Below, piece after piece: positions 8,014-17,800 of a stretch of DNA of 64,000 bases (positions are counted from its first letter, which is position 1; each line of letters starts with the position of its first letter). A program made the translations under genes and the position numbers. This DNA comes from Saonia flava (GTDB taxonomy: Bacteria; Bacteroidota; Bacteroidia; Flavobacteriales; Flavobacteriaceae), in the NCBI RefSeq assembly GCF_011927795.1, contig NZ_JAATJJ010000002.1:496001-560000 (forward strand), written 5' to 3'. Below the pieces are notes generated by a model. The model was not told the origin of the DNA. It searched no databases and saw only the letters and a list, made by a program, of their open reading frames with translations.

Positions 8014-8697
8014 TTAATCTTTAAATCTTGTTCTGGTTACCATTCCTGTATTAAGCCAATTTCCAATGTCAAAATACAAAAATGTAAGTTTAAATAATTT
8101 TTTTCCGTTTTGCACCTCTGTCCTTTTACTTTTTGGATTATCATAAATTACAACATGCTGGTTTGCATCCAAGCCATCAATTTTATTTAACCCAAAAGAA
8201 ACTTTGTTCTTATACGGAAGTTGGTGAAATTCTCTAATAATTTTTTCCGTTGCTCCCCTTCTATCGCATATGGTAAAAAAGAAATTGTCAAAGTTCATAT
8301 TATTTTTTAATCTTTTCACCCTTCTTTCCCATTTTTCTATAGCTTCTTCTTTGTTTTCATAATGCTGAAAGTGAATTTCAACATCATCCAACATTCCAAT
8401 TGGGTATACTTCCTTTACGTTTATCTCATACTTGGACTTCTCTATAAATTGTAATTCTTGGTTTAAATAGTGCTCAAAGTTCTTCAATAACTTTATATAG
8501 CATGGTCCACACAAAAATAAACCCACAAAAGGGGTGCTATAAGGTAAATCCAACCACTTATATAACTGACCTCCCCAACAATTTTTGCTAACAATTACAA
8601 AATCCCTGTTTCCTAATTGTTTCACGTCCCTTTTGGAAAAATAGTTCTCAAAATATTGCCTAACCTTTCTTTTAATAAGTATTTCAGCTCCTCTCAA
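8014..8697 (-). CDS. DUF1919 family protein (exopolysaccharide-associated)
   Basis: 227 residues. The pattern NRDFVIVSKNCWGGQLYKWLDLPYSTPF (residues about 30-57) and GPCYIKLLKNFEHYL are hallmarks of DUF1919, a family often found in capsule or exopolysaccharide loci and presumed to act on sugars; the reaction is unknown. The reading frame starts at a TTG four bases after the ruvX stop; no earlier or nearby ATG fits, so the start is uncertain. It sits between ruvX and def, which are normally neighbours, so it looks like an insertion into a housekeeping operon. Three glycosyltransferases at 10.1-12.7 kb make a link with surface glycan synthesis plausible but unproven. Confidence 0.8.
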   Translation of the reverse strand: MRGAEILIKRKVRQYFENYFSKRDVKQLGNRDFVIVSKNCWGGQLYKWLDLPYSTPFVGLFLCGPCYIKLLKNFEHYLNQELQFIEKSKYEINVKEVYPIGMLDDVEIHFQHYENKEEAIEKWERRVKRLKNNMNFDNFFFTICDRRGATEKIIREFHQLPYKNKVSFGLNKIDGLDANQHVVIYDNPKSKRTEVQNGKKLFKLTFLYFDIGNWLNTGMVTRTRFKD

Positions 8698-8701
8698 ATG
8701 A

Positions 8702-9118
8702 TTAAGATTTGGTTTTTTCTAAATAGGACTGTAGAATAATTGTTGCGCTTATCTCATCAACCAAAGCTTTATTTCTTCTCTGGTTCTTCTTTAGACCACT
8801 GTCCAACATAGTTTGAAAAGCCATTTTAGAGGTAAACCGCTCATCTTGGCGTTCAATTGGAATTTCAGGAAAAGTTTTTTGTAATTTATCCAAAAAAGGC
8901 ACAATCAAGATTTCCGATTCTGATGGAGTATTGTTCATTTGTTTTGGTTCCCCAACAACAAACCTTTCCACTGATTCATTATCTATATATTTCTTTAAAA
9001 AAACAAAAAGTTCTTTTGTGGCAACAGTAGTCAAACCAGAAGCTATAATCTGCATTTCATCCGTAACCGCAATCCCGGTACGTACTTTTCCATAATCCAA
9101 TGCTAAAATCCTCGCCAA
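8702..9118 (-). CDS. ruvX: RuvX/YqgF Holliday junction resolvase-like protein
   Basis: About 138 residues from a TTG at 9116-9118, giving L/M-ARILALDYGKVRTGIAVTD, the normal start of the family; an ATG nine codons earlier (9145) would add an atypical FYFCQKVEL leader. The RNase H-like fold motifs are visible: ALDYGKVRTGIA (first catalytic Asp), FVVGEPKQMN and the late DERFTSKMA and DEISATIILQSYL. The protein is a putative resolvase or a pre-16S rRNA processing nuclease (YqgF). It is divergent from dapD with about 100 bp between. Confidence 0.92.
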   Translation of the reverse strand: MARILALDYGKVRTGIAVTDEMQIIASGLTTVATKELFVFLKKYIDNESVERFVVGEPKQMNNTPSESEILIVPFLDKLQKTFPEIPIERQDERFTSKMAFQTMLDSGLKKNQRRNKALVDEISATIILQSYLEKTKS

Positions 9119-9192
9119 TTCTACTTTTTGGCAAAAATAAAACATAATATGTTATAAGTATAAAATAGGAAGGTTAATTACTTGCTACCTCT

Positions 9193-9200
9193 TATCTTTG
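9193..9200 (+). promoter_or_regulatory. -7 box of a Bacteroidota promoter for dapD
   Basis: TATCTTTG matches the TAnnTTTG consensus and lies 18 bp before the dapD ATG. I see no good TTTG at the -33 position, so this rests on the -7 box alone. Confidence 0.5.
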
Positions 9201-9218
9201 CTAAAATTTTCTAAAAAA

Positions 9219-10034
9219 ATGACCGAACTACAACAACTTATTGAGAATGCATGGGACAACCGTGAGCTTTTAAAAGAAACTAAAACGCAAGATGCCATAC
9301 GTGAGGTAATAAATTTATTGGACAATGGAAAATTGCGATGCGCCGAACCAACATCAGATGGTTGGCAAATAAACGAATGGGTCAAAAAAGGTGTGGTCAT
9401 GTATTTTCCCATTCAAAAAATGGAAACTTTGGAAGCTGGTATTTTTGAGTACCATGATAAAATTCCATTAAAAAAAGGATATAAAGAAAAAGGGATTCGA
9501 GTAGTTCCAAGTGCAGTGGCACGCCATGGTGCTTATATCTCTCGTGGAACCATTCTAATGCCAAGCTATGTTAATATTGGTGCCTATGTAGATGAAGGCA
9601 CTATGGTAGATACTTGGGCAACCGTGGGAAGTTGTGCACAAATAGGTAAAAATGTGCACCTAAGTGGTGGCGTAGGCATTGGAGGTGTCTTGGAACCCTT
9701 ACAGGCTGCACCCGTAATTATTGAGGACAATGCATTTATAGGTTCCCGAAGTATAGTTGTAGAAGGGGTTCGCGTAGAAAAAGAAGCCGTTCTAGGTGCC
9801 AACGTAGTTTTAACAGCCTCTACAAAAATTATAGATGTAACTGGTGATGAACCCATTACAATAAAAGGTAGGGTTCCTACCCGTTCAGTTGTTATACCAG
9901 GGAGTTACACAAAAGAGTTTAAGGCGGGGAGTTTTCAAGTATCCTGTGCTTTGATTATTGGACAAAGAAAGGAGAGTACCAACAAAAAAACTTCCTTGAA
10001 CAATGCTCTTAGAGAGTATGATGTGGCAGTATAA
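9219..10034 (+). CDS. dapD: 2,3,4,5-tetrahydropyridine-2,6-dicarboxylate N-succinyltransferase
   Basis: 271 residues starting at the ATG of MTELQQLIENAWDNR; a TTG seven codons upstream lies inside the promoter box and is rejected. DapD transfers a succinyl group in the diaminopimelate/lysine pathway. The left-handed beta-helix (hexapeptide repeats) runs from about residue 90 to 210: ARHGAYISRGTILMPSYVNIGAYVDEGTMVDTWATVGSCAQIG, with GGVGIGGVLEPLQAAPVIIEDNAFIGSRS after it. These are near-invariant in the family. It supplies the precursor that lysA (43.2 kb) finally decarboxylates. The gene is followed by 126 bp of AT-rich spacer without an obvious hairpin. Confidence 0.97.
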   Translation: MTELQQLIENAWDNRELLKETKTQDAIREVINLLDNGKLRCAEPTSDGWQINEWVKKGVVMYFPIQKMETLEAGIFEYHDKIPLKKGYKEKGIRVVPSAVARHGAYISRGTILMPSYVNIGAYVDEGTMVDTWATVGSCAQIGKNVHLSGGVGIGGVLEPLQAAPVIIEDNAFIGSRSIVVEGVRVEKEAVLGANVVLTASTKIIDVTGDEPITIKGRVPTRSVVIPGSYTKEFKAGSFQVSCALIIGQRKESTNKKTSLNNALREYDVAV

Positions 10035-10160
10035 AATGTAGGAAAATTATTCATAATGCAATTTTTTATTTCTTTTTTTGTTATATAATAAAAATAAAGA
10101 GAAGGCGCAACCAATTTAAGTCCTTTACATCTCTTTATTATATTAGACAATAATTTTAAT

Positions 10161-10946
10161 ATGCCAAATCCAAAAATAACCACCTTAATAATAACCTACA
10201 ATGAAATGGATTATATACAAAAATGTATAGATTCCATTGATTTTACAGATGAAATAATTGTAGTGGATTCTTATAGTACAGATGGTACATATGAGTATCT
10301 ACTTCATCATCCCAAGGTTAAGGTAATTCAAAATCCTTTTGAAAACTTTACATCTCAAAAATCATTTGCGCTAAAACAAGCTAAAAATGATTGGGTATTG
10401 TTTTTGGATGCTGATGAAGTAGTTCCTGAAAAATTAAAGCTTGAAATAAAAAGCACCATTGAAAATACGGATTGTGCTGCCTTTTGGTTCTATAGAAAAT
10501 TTATGTTCCAAAACAAACCTTTAAATTATAGTGGGTGGCAAACTGATAAAAATTATCGCTTGTTCAGAAAAAGTAAAGCAAAATTTTCTGATAAAAAAAT
10601 AGTGCACGAAACTTTGGTAGTTGATGGTAAATCTGGCATTCTTAATGAAAAGCTTATCCACTACTGCTATAAAAATTATGAAGATTACAAGTCCAAAATG
10701 CTTAAGTATGGTAGATTAAAAGCTAAAGAGGATTTTTACAAAGAGAATTACTTCAATTATCTTGTTTATATTTTAAAGCCAGCTTGGAAATTTTTTAACC
10801 ATTACATTTTACGTCTAGGAATTTTAGATGGTAAAAAAGGTTTGATTATTTGTTACTTGAATGCCCTGGGGGTTTTGGAAAGATATAAAGAATTAAAACG
10901 ATTAGAAAAGAAAAATGAGCTTGCCTATCACTTGGTAATGCCATAG
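10161..10946 (+). CDS. Family 2 glycosyltransferase (WaaE/KdtX type)
   Basis: 261 residues. The GT-A fold is clear: KITTLIITYNEMDYI at the start, DEIIVVDSYSTDGT (about 29-42) and the DxD-type NDWVLFLDADEVVPE (about 75-89). The downstream pattern FWFYRKFMFQNKPLNYSGW then YRLFRKSKAKFSDKKIVHETL is typical of the WaaE-like subgroup that adds a sugar to lipopolysaccharide core or related surface glycans. The protein is soluble or peripheral on the inner membrane. The acceptor is not known. Its 3' end overlaps the convergent neighbouring glycosyltransferase by 19 bp. Confidence 0.88.
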   Translation: MPNPKITTLIITYNEMDYIQKCIDSIDFTDEIIVVDSYSTDGTYEYLLHHPKVKVIQNPFENFTSQKSFALKQAKNDWVLFLDADEVVPEKLKLEIKSTIENTDCAAFWFYRKFMFQNKPLNYSGWQTDKNYRLFRKSKAKFSDKKIVHETLVVDGKSGILNEKLIHYCYKNYEDYKSKMLKYGRLKAKEDFYKENYFNYLVYILKPAWKFFNHYILRLGILDGKKGLIICYLNALGVLERYKELKRLEKKNELAYHLVMP

Positions 10947-11749
10947 TACGTCCAAACACTTTTCTCCTTTTTTGTGGCCTTTCTTATGGCAACATTCTTT
11001 GCTATGGATTCTGGTGTTTTATAACCTCTCTTATGGTCTAAATGTACGCAAACTGCACTGTAGCGCAATTGTTTGGACTTTATTCCAAAATTAAAAAGTC
11101 GCTCACCCAATTCACGATCTTGCCCACCGTATTGCATACGCTCATCAAATCCATTAACATTCAAAATGTCCTTTTTCCAACCAGAAGAGTTATGACCGTT
11201 CCAACTGGCATTTGTAGGGGTAACAGTATTAAAAAATTTAGATATAAACCCTTTTGCCGTAAGCTTGTTGTTTTTAAAAGTCTTGGGAAGACCTTCTTGC
11301 TTTAGCCAATTAATATTAAAACAATCTTGCTGTTGAATATTTTCTTTGGTAATGGCCTTAGAGATATTCATAGGCAACATATAATATCCTCCAGAAATAA
11401 AATAACCGATTTCCTTATTAATGTAATGTACTTGCACAAAATCTTCACGCGGAATACAATCACCATCCGTCATAATAATATACTCTGCACTGCAAGCTTT
11501 TACAGCTTTGTTAAGTATCCTTGATTTTTGAAAACCATCATCTTCTTGCCAAACATGGACCATAGTATATTGCACCTCTGGTTTCATTCTATCCAGAAGC
11601 TCTTTTGTCTTGGGACCCGAACCATCATCCGCAATAACAACTTCAAAATTCTTAAAAGTCTGGCAATCAAAGCCCCATAATACCTTCTCTAACCACTCCT
11701 CAGAGTTATAGGTACTTATAATTACAGATATTTTTGGAATGTCAGTCAT
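10928..11749 (-). CDS. Family 2 glycosyltransferase (galactosyltransferase C-terminal type)
   Basis: 273 residues. GT-A motifs: PKISVIISTYNSEEWLEKVL at the start, FEVVIADDGSGPKT (about 35-48), and MTDGDCIPREDF (about 92-103) as the metal-binding DxD-like site. The C-terminal part, WNGHNSSGWKKDILNVNGFDERMQYGG then DRELGERLFNFGI, matches the galactosyltransferase/chondroitin-synthase type C-terminal module. It probably extends a surface polysaccharide. It is convergent with the gene at 10161 and shares 19 bp of coding sequence with its end. Both encode GT2 enzymes of similar size but from different subgroups, so this is not a simple inverted duplication. Confidence 0.88.
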   Translation of the reverse strand: MTDIPKISVIISTYNSEEWLEKVLWGFDCQTFKNFEVVIADDGSGPKTKELLDRMKPEVQYTMVHVWQEDDGFQKSRILNKAVKACSAEYIIMTDGDCIPREDFVQVHYINKEIGYFISGGYYMLPMNISKAITKENIQQQDCFNINWLKQEGLPKTFKNNKLTAKGFISKFFNTVTPTNASWNGHNSSGWKKDILNVNGFDERMQYGGQDRELGERLFNFGIKSKQLRYSAVCVHLDHKRGYKTPESIAKNVAIRKATKKEKSVWTYYGITK

Positions 11750-11859
11750 ATTTTTATTGTGGGCAAAAATATAAAAGTCTAGCAGTATATTTTTAATTTT
11801 GCTCTTTTAATGTTCAAATCCTTAATCTAATACCATAATTTAAAGAAAAACAATAGTTT

Positions 11860-12684
11860 ATGAAAGTTAAAGAAATTCCTGTTTCCCTTTTTCATACTTG
11901 TAAACTTTTGATGATACCATCTAAAAAAATAAAGTCCCCGAAAAGTGAAAAAATACCTGTTATCATATCTTTGACTTCAATTCCATCGAGAATTCCTATT
12001 GTTCATATTACAATTAGAAGTTTATTATTTCAATCCGTAACCCCTGATAAAATTATTTTATGGTTACACAAAGATTTAAAACAACAACTTCCTAAAAAAT
12101 TAAAGAATTTAGAAGGAGATATTTTTGAAATTCGTTTTTCCGAACTTACCTGTTCGCATAGAAAATTAATACATCCGCTTGAATTTTTTCCGTCCAATAT
12201 TATCATCACCTGTGATGATGATATGATTTATAGTTCTAATTGGTTAAAACGATTATATAAAGAGCATAAAAAATTTCCTAAAGATATTATCGCCAACCAA
12301 ACACGGTATATTAATTATAACCTTAAAGGTGAGTTACTACCTTATAAAAAATGGACCAAAGAAGAAGGCATGGAATTTAATCAACAGGCGGTATTGCCCA
12401 TTGGGGCTGGGGGCGTTCTATATCCTTCCAAATCACTTTCTGATATGGCAACCGATCAAAATTTATTTCTTAAACTAACCCCTAAAGCAGATGATCTTTG
12501 GTTTAAGGCCATGTCACTTTTAAAAGGAACTTGTAGTAGAGCATCTAAACAAAGTCAAAAAAAACCTATTCCCATTTTAGGCTCCCAAATAGAATCTCTT
12601 AAAAAAAATAATGTGGATAACGATAAAAACCGGATACAATGGTTGGCCGTATCAGAACATTTTAAGTTAAATCTTCATAAATAA
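11860..12684 (+). CDS. Glycosyltransferase-like protein (GT-A fold)
   Basis: 274 residues. KIPVIISLTSIPSRIP (about 32-47) is a GT-A-type opening for the first strand, and IIITCDDDMIYSSNWLKRLY (about 111-130) supplies the DDD/DxD metal site. Similar proteins are annotated as glycosyltransferases in capsule and LPS loci. Later motifs LPIGAGGVLYPSKSL and PKADDLWFKAM are also typical: a conserved GAGG loop and a DDLWFK acidic site. It is followed by the Sua5-type gene after only 4 bp and then a CCA-adding gene after 3 bp, so these three look co-transcribed although their roles differ. Sugar and acceptor unknown. Confidence 0.82.
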   Translation: MKVKEIPVSLFHTCKLLMIPSKKIKSPKSEKIPVIISLTSIPSRIPIVHITIRSLLFQSVTPDKIILWLHKDLKQQLPKKLKNLEGDIFEIRFSELTCSHRKLIHPLEFFPSNIIITCDDDMIYSSNWLKRLYKEHKKFPKDIIANQTRYINYNLKGELLPYKKWTKEEGMEFNQQAVLPIGAGGVLYPSKSLSDMATDQNLFLKLTPKADDLWFKAMSLLKGTCSRASKQSQKKPIPILGSQIESLKKNNVDNDKNRIQWLAVSEHFKLNLHK

Positions 12685-12688
12685 AACC

Positions 12689-13249
12689 ATGACAGAAGAA
12701 ATAAACAAGTCTATAGAAGTTTTAAAAAAGGGTGGACTCATTCTCTACCCTACAGATACTGTATGGGGTATTGGTTGTGATGCTACAAATGAAGAGGCTG
12801 TGAAAAAAATTTATGCTCTAAAAAAAAGAGTGGACACCAAAACCATGATATGTTTGGTTGCCAACGATTTTATGCTGGAAAGACATATTAAAAAAGTTCC
12901 AGATGTGGCCTATGATATCATTGACCTATCAGAAAAACCAACTACAATTGTCTATGACAATCCACAAGGTGTAGCTAAAAACTTAATTGCGAGTGATAAT
13001 ACATTGGCAATTAGAGTAGCAACCGACAAATTTTGTCAGTACTTAATCAACAATTTCAAAAAACCACTAGTATCCACCTCTGCCAACCTTACAGGCAATC
13101 CAACCCCCACAAGCTTCAAAGAAATAGATCAAGCAATTTTAAAAGGTGTGGACTATATAGTAAATTTGCATCAAGATAAAAAAATGGCGAATCCTTCTTC
13201 CATTATTAAACTGTCCAATAGTGGTATTGTAAAGGTAATTCGCAAATGA
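12689..13249 (+). CDS. L-threonylcarbamoyladenylate synthase (Sua5/YciO/YrdC family)
   Basis: 186 residues, cytoplasmic. Makes threonylcarbamoyl-AMP for the t6A modification of tRNAs. The family core is visible: GGLILYPTDTVWGIGCDATNEEAVKKIYALKKR (about 14-46) and, near the end, KPLVSTSANLTGNPTPT (about 127-143). There is no C-terminal Sua5 domain, so it is the short YrdC type. Some paralogues of this length (YciO) have uncertain function. It starts 4 bp after the glycosyltransferase stop and ends 3 bp before the next gene, consistent with one operon; pairing with a tRNA nucleotidyltransferase fits a tRNA maturation role. Confidence 0.93.
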   Translation: MTEEINKSIEVLKKGGLILYPTDTVWGIGCDATNEEAVKKIYALKKRVDTKTMICLVANDFMLERHIKKVPDVAYDIIDLSEKPTTIVYDNPQGVAKNLIASDNTLAIRVATDKFCQYLINNFKKPLVSTSANLTGNPTPTSFKEIDQAILKGVDYIVNLHQDKKMANPSSIIKLSNSGIVKVIRK

Positions 13250-13252
13250 AAG

Positions 13253-14668
13253 ATGCCTAAAAATTACAAAGAAGCCTTAAAAAACCCCATTTTCAATATC
13301 ATAGGAGAAGCTGCAAAAGAACTTTCACTAGATAGCTATGCCATTGGTGGGTTTGTTCGCGATTTTTTCCTTGAAAGAGGTACCCCAAAAGATATTGACA
13401 TTGTAGCCATTGGCAGTGGTATTGAACTGGCCAAAAAAGTAGCCGAAAAACTTCCCAATCAGCCAAAAGTATCCATTTTCAAGAATTTTGGTACTGCCAT
13501 GCTTCGTTACAATGACATCGAAATTGAATTTGTTGGCGCCAGAAAGGAAAGCTATAATAGGGATAGTAGAAAACCTATTGTTGAAAATGGTTCCTTGGAA
13601 GATGACCAGAAAAGAAGGGATTTTACAATAAATGCATTGGCTTTATCATTGAATGAAAAAGACTTTGGCGACCTATTGGATCCTTTCGGTGGAATAAATG
13701 ACTTAAATAAAAAGCTGATTCAAACTCCTTTGGAACCGGGGATCACTTATTCCGATGACCCTCTTAGAATGATGCGTGCCATCCGTTTTGCAACACAATT
13801 GAATTTTGCAATTCAAATCGATTCTCTAAAAGCAATTTCAGAAAACAAGGAGCGCATCAATATTGTCTCTAATGAGCGAATTATTGATGAGCTAAATAAA
13901 ATTATTCTTTGTAAAAAACCTTCTATTGGGTTAAAATTAATGCATGAAACTGGGCTTTTACATTATATATTGCCAGAATTAACAGCGCTACAAGGTATAG
14001 AGGAAGTTGAAGGTCAAAAGCACAAAGACAATTTTTGGCACACTCTAGAAGTAGTTGATAATATCTCTGAACATACCGATAATCTTTGGTTGCGATGGGC
14101 TGCATTGTTGCATGATATTGGCAAAGCCCCCACAAAACGTTTTGATAAAAAAATTGGGTGGACATTCCATGCTCATGAATTTGTAGGCTCTAAAATGGTC
14201 TATAAATTATTCAAAAGATTAAGACTACCTTTAAATGAACATATGAAGTATGTTCAAAAAATGGTCTTAATGAGTTCTAGACCAGTAGTACTTTCACAAG
14301 AGCATGTTACTGATTCTGCTGTACGTAGACTTGTTTTTGATGCAGGTGATTTCGTCGACGACCTTATGACTTTATGCGAGGCGGATATCACTACAAAAAA
14401 TCCAAAGAAGCAAAAGAAATACAAGAACAACTTTAAACTTGTCCGTCAAAAAATAGTGGAAGTAGAAGAACGAGATCATATTCGAAACTTTCAACCACCC
14501 ATTACAGGAGAAGAGATAATGAAAACTTTTAATTTAAAACCATCTAAAGAAATTGGTTTGTTAAAAGAGGCTATTAAAGAAGCTATTCTGGAAGGTGAAA
14601 TTCCCAATGAATACGAAGCTTCCAAAGCTTTTATGATTAGAAAAGCTAAGAGTTTAGGTTTGGAATAA
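13253..14668 (+). CDS. CCA-adding/poly(A) polymerase-type tRNA nucleotidyltransferase with HD domain
   Basis: 471 residues. The nucleotidyltransferase head has [27 protein letters not shown] (about residues 25-52), containing the GG and DxD metal site, then [12 protein letters not shown] (about 121-132), the class II signature. A helical RNA-binding region follows ([15 protein letters not shown], about 163-177). An HD phosphohydrolase domain lies at about 250-380 with [16 protein letters not shown]. It adds or repairs the CCA end of tRNA; the HD part may remove phosphates. It is read directly after the YrdC-type gene. Alternatives are poly(A) polymerase, but the HD fusion and Bacteroidota context favour CCA addition. 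Confidence 0.93.
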   Translation: MPKNYKEALKNPIFNIIGEAAKELSLDSYAIGGFVRDFFLERGTPKDIDIVAIGSGIELAKKVAEKLPNQPKVSIFKNFGTAMLRYNDIEIEFVGARKESYNRDSRKPIVENGSLEDDQKRRDFTINALALSLNEKDFGDLLDPFGGINDLNKKLIQTPLEPGITYSDDPLRMMRAIRFATQLNFAIQIDSLKAISENKERINIVSNERIIDELNKIILCKKPSIGLKLMHETGLLHYILPELTALQGIEEVEGQKHKDNFWHTLEVVDNISEHTDNLWLRWAALLHDIGKAPTKRFDKKIGWTFHAHEFVGSKMVYKLFKRLRLPLNEHMKYVQKMVLMSSRPVVLSQEHVTDSAVRRLVFDAGDFVDDLMTLCEADITTKNPKKQKKYKNNFKLVRQKIVEVEERDHIRNFQPPITGEEIMKTFNLKPSKEIGLLKEAIKEAILEGEIPNEYEASKAFMIRKAKSLGLE

Positions 14669-14878
14669 TTCAGCAAAAATCTCATTCACAATACTTTTTT
14701 AAAGTCAATTTCAATGAAATTGATTTTCCTAATTGGGTAATCTACAATTTTTAACCATTCGTCTATACTTATCCCTACCCTAACCCCATTTACTCTAATC
14801 TGAGGTTAATGATGTCTTACTTTCGGAAGAAATTAATTTAGGTTTTCCTTTTTTAAGGTAAATCACAACAACATCATT

Positions 14879-17800
14879 ATGTATAAATGTTCCCCCACTT
14901 CATTTTTTGCATATGCAAAAAACGCTATTTTTTCTTTAATAATCTTCTGCCTACTATTGGCATCAACTCAAATTCAAGCGCAATTTGACACAGAGTATTA
15001 TCTACCACCTTTGTGGAGCACAGATGCTGGACCTACTAGTACCAATAGCCCTAGTGAATTAATTATTTCAACCTCATATCCCTCAAGTAATGTTACCATA
15101 CAAACATCAGATGGGGTAACCTTAAACACAACAATTACTGTCAGCCAAGGGGTACCTTTTAGTTTTTCTCTGTCCACAGTTCTTGGAATGACAAGAACCA
15201 TTAATGCAGCCGAAATTAATAAAGGACTAATCATAACATCAACGGAACCAATACAAGTAGTTCATATCAATAATTCTTCTAATAATAAAACATATACCAC
15301 ACTAAAAGGCACAACTGCTTTGGGTACAGACTTCTATGCTGCTTCCCAAACCAAAGTGATTGCAGACCAATATGGCGCGGACGATGTTCATTTCATTTCT
15401 GTAATGGCCATGGAAGACAATACGGCCATTACTATTCAAATGCCAGATTTTAAAGTATTAGAAGGTACCGGAAACACTGTCAATATCACTTTAAATCAAT
15501 ATGAAACCTATTTGGTAAAAACGGCATTTGGCACAAATATTACTAATAATATTACAGGAGCACACATTACATCAGACAAAGATATTGCAGTTGTCAGTGG
15601 AGGACAACATCTTAGACAAACCATTGGAGGTGCAGCAGACGGTGGAGTGGACCAATTAGTGCCTATTGAAGCTGCAGACACAGAATATATCCTTTCTAGA
15701 GGTGATACTTCTCCTGATTATGCAATTATAGTTGCCACTCAAAGTAATACTCAAATTTTCATTGATGGCAATGTAACACCAGTTGCTACTCTTACAAATC
15801 CAGGAGATTACCATGAATATGATTTACCAGGAACACTAGGCTCTCCACACTATATTGAAGGAGACAAACCATTTTTAGTTTTTCACGTATCTGGATTAAA
15901 GGCGAATGAACTTGGTATGTCCATTGTTCCTTCGATATTATGTAGAGGTAGTAAAACAATCGACTTTCTAAAATTTAATGGATCAGTTAATCTAGTAAAT
16001 ACCGTTACTGTCATGCTAGAAACTTCTGGAATTTCGGATTTTAGGTTTAACAATGAAAGTTTAACAACCATGGGGATCACTCCAACAGCAGTACCAGGTA
16101 GAAGTGATTGGTCTTCTTTTTCTATTCCTGACAATAAAATATTGAACTCTAATAGAGCTTTTTCCCCAAGTTCATATTACCATTTAGGGCTCTTAGTTGG
16201 CGAAGATTTACTTACAGGGACATTTGGGTTCTTGTCTGGTTTTTCAAAAAATGTATACACATTGGATCCAAATGTACAATTACCTACACCAGGCTATACG
16301 GTTGCCAGCACATGTGACCTCAGAGGCCAGCCAGATGTTTTTCCGGTAACACTTGAATCAACTTGTGGCACACCTACAATTACAAGTGCTACTACAAGCG
16401 AAGCTACAAGTAATGTAACTTTTACCAATACTGGTTTTGGAACCTATGATTTACAATATACCTCAGGTGCCACATCAGAATATATTACAGATATAATAAC
16501 CATACAATTTAAAACTACTGAAGCAACTGTTGACCAAGCATTTGGAGAAGCTAAAATAAAAGTTGTAATACCTCCAAATGTAGACGATGATGGTGATGGT
16601 GTTCCTGATTGTGCAGATCAAGATGATGACAACGATGGAATTCTTGATACCATGGAATATGTTGGGACAAATAATCCATTTGGTGATGAAGATGGAGATA
16701 ACATCATTAATTATCTTGATGTTGTAGATGATAACTTGTCAGGTGATTTAAGTATAACTGATTATACAGATTTAAATGCTGACGGCACACCAGATGTATA
16801 TGATTTAGATGGAGATGGCATACCCAATCATTTGGATTTGGATTCAGATAATGACTCCATACCTGATATTGTTGAAGCACAACCCACAGATACTTACCAA
16901 CCGGCGGGAGCAATAGATCCAGTGACAGGAATTAGAGCAACTGGTACAGATACCGATGGATTTAACACAGTAACAAACTCAGATTTGGATGGTCTACCAG
17001 ACTTCTTGGATTTTGATAGTGATAATGACGGATATTCTGATATTATTGAAGTTGGAAACGGAAGTTTAGATTCGGATGGAGACTCCATGACCAATGAATT
17101 GGTAGGAGTAAATGGTCTATCAAATAGTATTGACAATGTTGATAATTATACTGATTCCGATGGAACCATTGATGACCCAACATTATTACCAAATATAGAT
17201 GCTTTAAATGATGTAGATTATCGCGAGGAACTAGACACTGATGGAGATGGAATACCCGATTCTTCCGATTTAGATGATGACAACGATGGTATATTAGACA
17301 ATTTAGAAGCCATAGGGGGAAATAACCCAACTGGGGATGCAGATGGTGATGGCATTCCAAATTTCATTGACAGTGTTAATAATGGAGGGGTTGGCGACGG
17401 CTCTACTACAGATTATACAGATACCAATGCTGATGGCATTCCAGATGTTTATGATTTTGATGCAGATGGGGTTCCTAATCATTTGGATTTAGATAGCGAT
17501 AATGATGGAATTTATGATGCTATAGAAGCTGGTCATGGCCAACCCCATACAAATGGTTTGGTAGATGGTCCTGTAAACACAGATGGCATCGCAGATGCTG
17601 TACAAGCTATTGGACAAGAAACTAGTGGCTCGATAAATTATACTTTAAGTGACTCTGAAGTGACACCAGATGGAACACCCGATATATTTGAACTTGATTC
17701 GGATAATGATGGTTGTAATGATGTGATTGAAGCTGGATATACGGATACGGATGCAAATGGCATTCTTGGTGACAACCCAACAGCTGTCAATGCTAATGGA

